Source: Nannochloris sp. 'desiccata' (lineage: Eukaryota; Chlorophyta; Trebouxiophyceae; Chlorellales; Chlorellaceae). From it: a DNA stretch of 64,000 nt. This document shows positions 18,939 through 28,389 of this stretch, piece by piece. The notes beneath the pieces are model-generated. The model ran no database searches and was not told where the DNA came from. It saw only the letters and a list, made by a program, of their open reading frames with translations. The position numbers and the translations under genes were made by a program. Positions within the stretch are counted from its first letter, which is position 1, and each line of letters opens with the position of its first letter. The stretch spans positions 248,001 through 312,000 of the forward strand of contig JAGTXX020000011.1 of the NCBI GenBank assembly GCA_019044685.2, given 5' to 3'.

Positions 18939-20501
18939 TTACCACCGACTAATATCTCTCCCAAACAACAAAGTCATACTCCAATTAAAAAATACAAACA
19001 ACCTCGCTTTCATAGTTCCTAACCGAGTCAAATACGCTGATCTCCACGCTACAAAGCTACTAAAACCAGCCAGGCTGTACACTCCTTTCCCTGGGGATCG
19101 TTCCAACTCAAGAATAGCACGAGCACCTCCTATCTGGGCCATAGATCCCAAAGATTTGTACACAAACTTTTCAGCGGGCAGACTTTCACTTGACACACCG
19201 GTAAGATTCGTCTTCTTTCCTCCGGCGCTGGCGTTCAGAATTCTTGCTAAAAACTTTCCTTGTTGCTCGGCAACTTGGGCCAGTGCGGGCAGCGGAGTAT
19301 CTGCATTCGCACAGCAATCTCCCATAGCATAAACATCAGATACAGGTATACCTAGAGCGCCACTTTCCGACACTGTTTGGCCATCTACAGGTTGTTCTTC
19401 GTCAGTTAGTAAGCTTACTTGCGACATTTCAGTCGGGCCAGCATGGCTAGGATTTTCACCGTCAACAGTGGATGTTTGTTTGTGTGGAAATGGCATGAGG
19501 ACGTGTAAGCTTTCATCAATAGCAATTCTACCCTTTGGAGTCTTCACAAATGGTAAAGAAAGCGTGAATGGGGTAGGACCCACCCCCGTGGACCACACAG
19601 CAAGTCCAAATGGAATGATCTGTCCATTAGTCAACTCTATTTCTGTCTTTCTTACTTCTTTGACCACTGCCTTCAGCAAATGAACCCCTTCTTTCACCAA
19701 CTTGCCTACTGCATACTCTCGTAATCGGGCATCAAAGGACCCTAACAGTTCATTTGCTTCAATTAAAGTTATTCTCACGTCTCGTCCTCGATCAGGATCA
19801 ATCCGCTGGAGATCTCTTCGGATGAAATCTGCCAGCTCACCAGCGAATTCAACCCCTGTAGGGCCTCCGCCTACAACTACAGTATGCAATAGTCGATCAC
19901 GGTCAGCTATAGACCTCCCAGGGATGTTGGCGGAGTTCCAGTTGTAAATTAGTTTATTTCGAATGGAATCAGCGTGCGAAGCGTCACGAAGAAAGTGAGC
20001 GTGCTCTTCTACTCCAGGAATCCCAAATGTAGAGCCTTGGGAGCCCGTTGCTATGGCTAAAACATCGTAATCTACGAAAAAATTAATGCCGTCGGCTGAA
20101 CGAGCTTCAACGACTTTGTTGGTGGGGTCGACAGCGATGCAATCAGCACTGTAGTAGTAATTGTAAGGCTTTTTTAAGGCGCGTTGGAGGTCTACAATAG
20201 CTAAAGTGACGGCTCTAGCTTCTAAGGTGCCCACACAGCAACTGGATAGAAGAGGCGTGAAGACGAGATGATTCCTTGGAGAAATGACAGTGATATCGTA
20301 TTTATGAGGATCGATGTCGCGGACAAGACGTGCGCCTGCCCATCCAGTTCCAAGGATAACAAGTCTGTCTCTGCCTGTTCGTAGCGGGAGGGTGCTTTGA
20401 GCCTCGGCTGCCCGAAAGGCGAGATTTAATCCAGATTCAGCATTGGAGTGAATGCTGCGAAAGTTACGAAGAAGATGGCGCAAACCCTTGGAAAAATGCA
20501 T
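18939..20501 (-). CDS. Type II NAD(P)H:quinone dehydrogenase (alternative, rotenone-insensitive)
   Basis: Single-subunit flavoprotein that passes electrons from NAD(P)H to quinone without pumping protons. 520 aa, no intron. The N-terminus (MHFSKGLRHLLRNFRSIHSN) is basic and amphipathic, typical of a mitochondrial presequence. FAD-binding VILGTGWAGARLVRDID is at about 45-61, with NAD(P)-binding VVVGGGPTGVEFAGELADF near 205. YAMGDCCAN binds FAD and the C-terminal FFNWSMTLLFGRDISRW is the membrane anchor. There is no EF-hand insertion. The ATG at 20501 was chosen; the frame runs 12 codons further to a GTG only. A shared 183-bp promoter separates it from RIT1. Confidence 0.95.
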   Translation of the reverse strand: MHFSKGLRHLLRNFRSIHSNAESGLNLAFRAAEAQSTLPLRTGRDRLVILGTGWAGARLVRDIDPHKYDITVISPRNHLVFTPLLSSCCVGTLEARAVTLAIVDLQRALKKPYNYYYSADCIAVDPTNKVVEARSADGINFFVDYDVLAIATGSQGSTFGIPGVEEHAHFLRDASHADSIRNKLIYNWNSANIPGRSIADRDRLLHTVVVGGGPTGVEFAGELADFIRRDLQRIDPDRGRDVRITLIEANELLGSFDARLREYAVGKLVKEGVHLLKAVVKEVRKTEIELTNGQIIPFGLAVWSTGVGPTPFTLSLPFVKTPKGRIAIDESLHVLMPFPHKQTSTVDGENPSHAGPTEMSQVSLLTDEEQPVDGQTVSESGALGIPVSDVYAMGDCCANADTPLPALAQVAEQQGKFLARILNASAGGKKTNLTGVSSESLPAEKFVYKSLGSMAQIGGARAILELERSPGKGVYSLAGFSSFVAWRSAYLTRLGTMKARLFVFFNWSMTLLFGRDISRW

Positions 20502-20684
20502 TGATCTATATGTAAGTAAGTTAAAAAAGCAATTCACCAGTGCATCGGGGTCTGTTTGGTGTGAAAGTCAACTGCAATCAACATTGGCCAGTAATGTTTA
20601 AATTTTTTTCCGGCAAAACAAACTGCATACGGTAATAAAGATCCAATTTCAGGCATTATATATATTCTGGGAAAATCATATAAT

Positions 20685-22797
20685 ATGGAGGAAGATCTGC
20701 GACACCGGGAGATCGACATTCCTGGCATTACTCTCTTCCTTGGCAATCATCAGCCGTCGATCACATCAGTCCTGCGTGCTGTGAAACGTGCTGAACACGG
20801 CATACTCAACTGTATCGCATCTATAGTACACGATTATGAATTTGTTAATGAAGTAGCTACCGCATTTACCCCATTCCCACTGCTACCCAACTTGCGATGT
20901 GGTTTATGGTATTCCCCTGTTACCACCGACAGTTGTTATTTCAAGTCCACTGATGGTCATTCAGGAGAATGGTCATTCAGCACTGCACGCTTAAATTTAC
21001 ACGTAGCACAATTAGCTGCTTTGCAGGGAGGGGTGTGCATTGTAGATGCAACAAGAAGAGGGAAAACTTTCCCTGTAAGACCGAAGCTATTGGCGTTGTT
21101 CTCCATTATCACATTTTCTTTCCCTTAATATAGAATAACTCAGTTCTTACTACATTTTCTTACGTTTTCAGGATGCACTGACAAAAACAATTCCTATCTG
21201 GGCTACTGTCATCAATAAAGCTCTAGTAAAACTGAAAGAAACTACCACTTCCACCATCACCACCGCTGCTGTTGATTATGATTATTTCTCTCGCAAATCT
21301 CTCGACCTTCATCTACCTCATTGGATATCTAGAAACGAGAAACACCAAATAGAACAGCGTGTAGATACCTGGGTAGATGAGTTACTAGTTTTAGGAGTTG
21401 ACTTGACACAGCTACAAATTTCTTTGAGGAAACCATTACGGTGTGTCTGGGTCTCTCAAGAAGGACATTCCGAGGGCAATAATGACCAAGATTGGCTAGA
21501 AAATGAAGAAATCAAATCAAAATATACGTTAATAGTACTGATATCTGCATCAATTCCTAATACAAGACAGCGGAGACGACTCGTAATTGATTCTTCTTCT
21601 TCTTCATTGTCGTGTTTCTCTTCGCTCCCCGAGATCTCCCGCAGCTCCAACAGCAACACCAACACCAGCACCAGCAGTGGCAGTAACAGTGATGAAGACG
21701 TAAATGAAGATGATAGCAGCGGTGAGAATGGCACGAGCAGTCGTGCTACATATGAAACCAGTCATGCACATGGTTTGAGTAATAAAATTATCTTCAAAGA
21801 GCCGCTGGATATGATGTATGATTATGTTCCCGGAGCAGGAGATGATGAAGAGAGCTGGGCAAAGGGCCTTACACCTACCCTAATGTGGGAAAATATAGAA
21901 GAACTGTTACGTGCCGGACCTGAAGATATTGCGGGGGTAGTGAAAAGGGTAGTCAAGTCAAAGTCAATGAGTGATAGAGCGCAAAAAAGGACAGGAGCCG
22001 GTGCTCGAGCTGTTGGAGGATCGTCGTTATCGTCGTTGCTTGGAGGAAATAATATTGGTGATGGTAGAAGTAATGACTGGAGCGTTGAGTGGATTGCGGA
22101 CTGTATAGGAATAGGCCGATCTACAGACGTATCAATTGAAATATTGAAAGAAGGAGAAGAAGAAGGAGATGAAGGTTTAGCAATTTTGAATGTCGGGTCA
22201 TTGTCGTCTTCTACTGATGCTGCAGCCTTAGAGTTACTTGAAAATAATAATATGAAAGGAAAAGATGATGGTAGCACGAGATATCTACATTTACCTGTAT
22301 CAGGGGATAAGAACCTGAAACGTGCAGTACTACATGCTGTACCTGCTGCGGTTCAATTTGCCTCGAAACACCTTATTTCCTCCTCGTCATCGTCAGGTCA
22401 CGAGAAGAAAATAAAGAATAAACTTTTAGTGGTAGCTGAACCAGAGGCTACAGATATCGCTGCTTCAATAGTAGTAGCCATATTAATAGCGTGCTTCACA
22501 GTCGAGGATAGCTGTATTAAGTGGAGCAGGCCAGCTCAGTTGTTCCCAAAGAACACCACCGGGCTCATTCCCGCGTGTAGGGATGATACATATTTAATTT
22601 TAAATGCTCGCAGCAATGAAAGTGAGTTTACCAGAACTACTGTTCGACAGTATCTCTCACTTGTATCTGCGTATTATCCTCAGGTTGTGCTCAGTAAATC
22701 TCTTTTAAAACAGATATATAATGCGTTTCTTCCAGAAAGTATGATTTGTCCCAGGAAGGAAGAAAGAAGCTCCAGATCAAATCGTGATCTGTTTTAA
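20685..22797 (+). CDS. RIT1: Initiator-tRNA 2'-O-ribosyl phosphate transferase (RIT1)
   Basis: Adds a ribosyl phosphate to A64 of initiator tRNA-Met, which in yeast and plants keeps the initiator tRNA out of elongation. Exons 20685-21074 and 21172-22797 encode 671 aa. Family motifs: SIVHDYEFVNEVA, NLRCGLWY, YFKSTDGHSGEWSFSTARLN, then VDATRRGKTFPDALTKTIPI across the splice junction. The C-terminal DUSP-like half contains VVAEPEATDIAASIVVAIL, VRQYLSLVSAYYPQVVLSKS and a final NAFLPES. Two disordered Ser-rich acidic inserts (about 270-310 and 370-400) make it longer than the yeast protein of about 513 aa. Confidence 0.9.
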
Positions 22798-22971
22798 ATT
22801 TTTGTTTGGTTGTAGTCACATATAAACACAGTTTATTAGCATGGTATTTTGTATAATGATGTATCAGTTTAGAAAATGAAATTAAAGAAAGAAAGGTCAA
22901 AAATTAACGCTCATATGTATTCATTTAAGCAGTTTGCTATTCTAGACTGTGGTCGTATTTTTCTTCTTAAA

Positions 22972-23946
22972 CTACACTACACCATCCATTCCATCTAAGA
23001 ATCCACCCCATGTCCCATCTTCTGGTGGCAGCTGCGCTGCAAATTGCGCCCAAGGGGGGCATCCAAGACCACTTGCCCTGACTCTCCCATCTTTCCTGAG
23101 CCCAACATACAAACCCTTTTCAGTTGCTTTTGAGGCAGCAGCAGCCTGTTCATCAAACCATTTCCTCCAATCGTCAGTTCTAATGGGCACTGCCCGCCAT
23201 CTGAGGTCATCTTTTCTAAGAGGAGGCAGTTCTGAGCTTGCTGCTGCAATTGCCTCTTCTGTGACGTTCCCAGCACCGGCGCCGTTGTTTAAATAAATAG
23301 GCAAGCCTATTACTAAGACACCGCGGAGAGCAAGCTCCTCTTTAAAAGGTTCAGCAGCTTCAATAGCGGACTTTACTTGGGCAGGGGTGCCAGCAATGAT
23401 GACAGGCCGGGCTGCACCACGGAGCTGGCCAAGTCTCAACAGCTTGCCGTTGGCAAGTTCAAGGCGGCAGGCGCCCAAAGCGTCCTCTCTAAGCAGCCTT
23501 GCCATCTGTTTTTCCCTTGCATCCAAATCTCTTTTCAAAAAGAATCCACACAATAACAATGCACCGATATTGATAGCAAAATCCTGACCAGCTTCTGTAA
23601 TTGGCTTGCCATTTGCAGCGCCCGCCAGGGAGCCAATTAATGTCGGTAAAGAGAAAAGGGTAGCGAGTCCAGCGCTTGCACCTCCAAAGCCAAAGAGTAC
23701 AAGACGTATAGAACGGAATGGCGCTTCGGCTTCTGCTCGCAGCTCGGCTTCCTCTCTTCTGGGTGGCTGATATCGATCAAGGTTGTTCATGCCTTTAGAC
23801 TTTGTGGTGTTTCTATCTGATCCTTTGTCTGCAGCACGAACTACCAAGCGCAATGCTTCTTTCTTAGATGTATGTGGTATTCTAAACTGGCTTAATTGGT
23901 GGCCACCAACTACTGGGTGGATCGCAAAGCACTTTTGGGCAAACAT
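22972..23946 (-). CDS. DUF3493 protein, LPA1-like photosystem II biogenesis factor
   Basis: 324 aa, no intron. A plastid-type N-terminus is followed by the DUF3493 core: EAPFRSIRLVLFGFGGASAG with a first membrane segment, DFAINIGALLLCGFFLKRDL with a second, then QMARLLREDAL, LGQLRGAARPVIIAGT and an ALRGVLVIGLPI block. In Arabidopsis the LPA1 protein with this domain is a thylakoid membrane factor for PSII assembly; the N-terminal TPRs of LPA1 are absent here. It is convergent with RIT1 (175 bp between stops). The ATG at 23946 is the first in frame. Confidence 0.82.
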   Translation of the reverse strand: MFAQKCFAIHPVVGGHQLSQFRIPHTSKKEALRLVVRAADKGSDRNTTKSKGMNNLDRYQPPRREEAELRAEAEAPFRSIRLVLFGFGGASAGLATLFSLPTLIGSLAGAANGKPITEAGQDFAINIGALLLCGFFLKRDLDAREKQMARLLREDALGACRLELANGKLLRLGQLRGAARPVIIAGTPAQVKSAIEAAEPFKEELALRGVLVIGLPIYLNNGAGAGNVTEEAIAAASSELPPLRKDDLRWRAVPIRTDDWRKWFDEQAAAASKATEKGLYVGLRKDGRVRASGLGCPPWAQFAAQLPPEDGTWGGFLDGMDGVV

Positions 23947-24144
23947 GCTTAAAGAATTTCTCAAGTCCCTATTTTACTGCAGTTGAATTTACGCGATAAA
24001 ATTTGATTTTGTGTTTAAATCATTAATCTTCAGAAAAGAAATTCAGGCAAATCAAATATTTTAAACCACCCATCATTTTCCTGTCACAGTGTGATTGACG
24101 GCGCCTTGTTCATCTTCATCACCCACCACCTCCCTGTTCTCCCT

Positions 24145-24911
24145 TCATGCTTGCCTTTCCCACACAGCCATATATTCCTTGCCAGCTCTCCCAGGGTGTG
24201 ATTGCTCATCTGGAACCTTTTCTAGGCTTTTCAATTTAAATAACCCATCCTTTCCCACCAACAATCCCTTATAAAGCTCTGGCGTCACTGGCCAAGGTGG
24301 TCCTTTCTGTTCCATCTCAGAGTCAACTGGAAAGATCAAAGTAACTAAAAAGCCCCCGGGACGGAGAACACGGTGCCAAGATGTACCCCATTTGGCTCGC
24401 ATCTCTGGCATTAAGGCGCAAAGGAAGGTATAATCATAGCCTACATCGTACCCTTGGCTGCTCTCGTCTTTATGAGTGAAAAAATCGCCTTGAATCACAG
24501 TTGCTTGGCTTGATTGAGAGGCTAACTGACTCTGGATATACTCATTAGCTACCGAGACCTGCGAATTTTGTAAAGAAAATGTGAGATATATTATGCTATA
24601 AAAGAAATATATTTATCGTCAGGAACCAACTGCCTTTTTCTCCAAAGACTAACCGCAGAAGGGGCAAGCTCCAAGCCTAATACTTCCTTTGCTCCAGCTT
24701 TTACAAAAGTTACCAGGTCGTAACCTCTTCCACACCCGGGAACAAATATGCGCTTCCCGCTTAAATTGCCTAACCCGAAAGAGCCATCTGCAATTAGAGC
24801 CTCCAATGCCGCCGAAGATTTTGTGGCGTCAAATAATTGGCCTTGCTTTAAACCATCGCCATCAGGCCCTGCCTTCCAATTCTTCTCCCACCTAGAATTA
24901 TATTCTTCCAT
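24145..24911 (-). CDS. Thiol/halide methyltransferase (HOL/TPMT family)
   Basis: SAM-dependent methyltransferase. Exons 24911-24654 and 24558-24145 (95-bp intron) give 223 aa, the usual size for this family. Motifs: RWEKNWKAGPDGDGLKQGQL at the N-terminus, FVPGCGRGYDLVTFVKAGA (SAM motif I), VLGLELAPSAVSVANEYI spanning the intron, YDYTFLCALMPEMRAKW, and WHRVLRPGGFLVTLIFPVD. The DYTFLCA..PEMR..W pattern matches plant HOL (harmless to ozone layer) enzymes, which methylate halides, thiocyanate or bisulfide. Thiopurine S-methyltransferase is the other branch. No targeting signal is obvious. Confidence 0.88.
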
Positions 24912-25224
24912 GCTATTGTCGGATTTGGACGAGGCGGAGGCGATTTGGGGAAAAGAGCTATGTGTGGTGATCACCTTTTGAGAATGTGATCTTAAAAATG
25001 AAGTTGCGCTTTACAAAGCTTGCTACCTGAAGCCCGCGGTAACTAGATGCGTGGCAACAGGTGCGCATGGTTTATACAGAAATAAATAAATCGGTTTACA
25101 CATTGGAATGAAAAGATCACGTAAACAACTTTAACGCAGCTCTCCCCCCCTCTCGTCATTTTTCGCAAAATTCTTTTCTTTTTCTTCTTGATTCGTTTTT
25201 TGATTATTTACACTGGTTTCCTTT
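24912..25224. other. Intergenic
   Basis: Upstream of the methyltransferase gene and downstream of NSF (both minus strand); pyrimidine tracts only. Confidence 0.5.
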
Positions 25225-27667
25225 TTAACCCAATGACAGATCCTGAATAACTTTAGTCCACTTTGCAAGAGGCACCGCAGTCTCTTCCTCACCTTGCCCT
25301 TGCCTGGCCAAATCCAGCAACAACAATAATTTCTTGATTGGAGTGCCATCTTTGATCTCTTGCACCGCCACCTCCAACTGCAGAAAGAGATATGAAGAAA
25401 AGCAGATTAAGCGTAGCACCTTCAATACTATTTTACGTAAAAGTGACTTTTTAAAGAAATCTACAACTATGAAGAACCTGCAAAGAAGCTTTATAAATAA
25501 ATAATTTCTTACCTCTTGGCCCGAAAACGCTCCAAGCTGTGCCAATACACTTTTCATTTCCTCACTAGACAATGCAGCCACGTGCATCGCTACATTGAAC
25601 GTCTGTGCCACATCCATTTCTTCCAACACCATGCCCAACGACGTCGTACCAATTACAAACAATCTACGACCAGCAGGTGGTGCTTTCTTTAGCAATACTA
25701 ACAAGGTTTGCAGTACCGTATTGGAAAAACGAGGTCCTATTGCCACGTAATCCAACAATCTTTCAATTTCATCCAATACAATCACAGATAAAGGTGATTT
25801 ATATGCATCGTCGAAGATTTTACTGATTGTTTGACACTTGGCAGCTTCTGAATACCCTACCATCGCTTCTGCTGAAACAACTTTCACAAACGGGAAGCCG
25901 CTTTCTATCGCAACTGTGGCTGCTAATGCAGTTTTCCCTGTTCCCTGAGGTCCTTCGAGTAGCACAGTGATTAATGGAGTTACTTCTGAAGATTGGACCT
26001 GTCGTACAAGGGTTCTACAGGAAGAAAGTAAATGTTGATGCCGGCGTCCGTAATCTACAACACCATGTAATCTGTACGAATCTAATGCGTCTATCGTCGC
26101 TCCAAATGCTGGCTTGACTTCGTCCAATGCAGATAAGAAATCTACCATGGTCACTTTAATGTTTTCTTCATCAATTGGCTTGGATAAATCGTTGACATCC
26201 ACTTGTCTGTTCAAAGCAAAACTGGTGGCGCTTTTGACCAGCCCTTCAATTTCAGCTCCACTGAAATTCTTCGTTTTTTGAGAGAGTTCATATAAATCTA
26301 CATCTCTCGATAAGAATGAGTTTTGAGACATACGTGATGTGTGAATTTGAAGGATCTGTAATCGACCCCGTTCGTTTGGTAACCCAATCTCTACTTGTAC
26401 TTCAAGACGCCCCGGCCGGAGCAGAGCATCATCAAGCATATCTTTTCTATTGGTCATTCCAATAAGTAGGATGTTATTCAATGCATCTACACCATCAATC
26501 TTGGTTAACAGCTGATTCACTACTGTATCGTGGACTCCAGAGCCGCTTTGAACGCTCCCACGTTGTTTGCAAATAGCATCAATCTCATCGAAAATAATAA
26601 CATGAAGGTCTGAAGCATCCCCCATGCGTTGATAATCTGCTTCTGCGTCTTTAAACAGATTGCGGACGTTTTCTTCAGAGGCACCGACGTATTTGGACAA
26701 GACTTCTGGACCGTTGACAATTTTGGGCTCTTTCCCGTTGAGCATTTTACCAATTTGGCGGGCGATTAAAGTTTTACCAGTTCCTGGTGGGCCGTGCAGT
26801 AAAACACCTTTGACATGATGGATACCTAGGCGTTCTACCATGGCGGGTGGAAAAATGCGGGAAGCGAATGCACGACGAAAAATTTGCTCAAATTGTGCAT
26901 CAAGGCCGCCAATGCCTAGCTTTTCAAAGTTGAATTCTTTATGTTTAAACAGCTGAGTGGCTAAAACTGCCTTTTGTCCTGCAATTTTGAGTCCACTGCC
27001 ATGTTTTGTTTCAAAAATAAAGGCGCTATCTGGTAATAACATGCCTTGATGGACTGCCAAGTCTGAATCCTCTTCTCCCGCCGCATCTGCTGCCACCACG
27101 ATGCTATTTATTTTCAACTGGTAGTTTGTGCCTTGGAATTCAAAGGCGACTTCCTGATTCATTGCAAAAATTTGTGTAGCGAATCGGGACAGTAAATGTT
27201 TAGAAAGCAGTGGTGCGTCAATTTCAACCTCAGGTCCCCGAACCGGTTTCTTTGTAACGAAATCAATCTCGGCATGTAGCACACCAACATCGAATTTTAA
27301 GGCAGGCGGGGTGAATGGGATAGCCATGGTCTTATCCCCAGAGGAGACTTTGATGATGCGGCGTTGGGCGGCGTTAAGACCTACGCACCCAGGTTGGACT
27401 GCCTCTTCTGGGCGGACAGAAAAGACGTACTCACCGAGTTGGATGTAAGGAATTGCTGAAGTAGGGTCAGTGGGAGATACAAATACACAATTTGTCTTAG
27501 CCAGATCCTGCGTTTTTGAGTTAGTTGATAAATTTGAGGTAGAATGTATTTCCAAGCGAAAGGAGTGCAGTTGTGTAGCAACATTCAGCAAGCGTTACCT
27601 GAGAAGGGCAGTTGGTGACCTGCAGCTGAAAGGCTGCACCATCTGCTGCGCCAAATAAATCACCCAT
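25225..27667 (-). CDS. NSF: N-ethylmaleimide-sensitive factor (NSF/Sec18), SNARE-disassembling AAA ATPase
   Basis: Three exons: 27667-27599, 27507-25513, 25377-25225, total 738 aa (human NSF is 744). The N-domain starts with MGDLFGAADGAAFQLQVTN and continues across intron 1 with DLAKTNCVFVSP. D1 has LLHGPPGTGKTLIARQIGK, VIIFDEIDAICKQRG and the second region of homology. D2 has LEGPQGTGKTALAA and VIVLDEIERLLDYVAIGPRF. NSF works with alpha-SNAP to recycle SNAREs after vesicle fusion. Intron 2 (25512-25378, 135 bp) is a multiple of three with no stop in frame, so an unspliced transcript would still be open; family length shows that it is removed. Confidence 0.96.
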
Positions 27668-28389
27668 GTTTTATTATTACTGAGACGTTCTTTGACAATA
27701 GCTCTTGCTTTAAGCTCAGGCAGCGAAAATTAGAACAAACAGATCACTCTGTTACAACGATAATCAATGGTCAAAGCAGCCTTATAGCCTGCGCATCTAC
27801 ACTAAGATATTTATAATGCGTAGTGCATCATTCGTTTAATCCATCTGCAGTGCAACCGCGGTTTTTAGTTGCCGTTGAATTTTCTCTGTTATTGTTCCCT
27901 GGGAGACGGTGGGAGCACGACAGGCAACCAAAACGGAGTTTGAAGAAATATGTATCCCAGAAATATAGCTCTCCCATAAATATACCTAGCAATACAATTT
28001 GTTTTTACTGACTCAGAGATAGCTGATATTTAAGTTCAAAGCGATTCAGTTCTGATCAAGATCAACACACTTTGTTTCCTGAGATACTTTACACCTCTTA
28101 TCGTTATGTGCGTTTACATCTGTATTTTGCCGACATGTAACATGCCGTCATCATTTTTGATACTTAAAGCAGCTTTTGGGATCCAGCATGATCAGCCGTC
28201 GCTTGCAGCTGAGGGGAGCTGCTGAAAATCTGGGACAACAGATGAAGTGGAAGGTAGGAATCTCCTATCTTCGCTCCAGAGGTAATCAGCCCCATCAGCA
28301 GTCACTAGGCTCCAGCATCTTCAGCCTTACCATTGCACACTGCCGGCCAGCCGGCCGTCGCTTGCCAATGGGTATCCAGCATGATCTTC
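27668..28389. other. Intergenic flank of the recombinase remnant
   Basis: Promoter of NSF at its left end. From about 28180 short repeats appear (TCCAGCAT at 28182, 28311 and 28374; CGTCGCTTGC at 28197 and 28356), apparently a scrambled tandem duplication beside the decayed element. No intact gene. Confidence 0.45.

Noticed and set aside
25378..25512. Extra 45-residue hydrophobic insertion near the NSF C-terminus
   Set aside because: GTAAGA and TTTCTGCAG boundaries and the normal NSF length after removal show that it is an intron.
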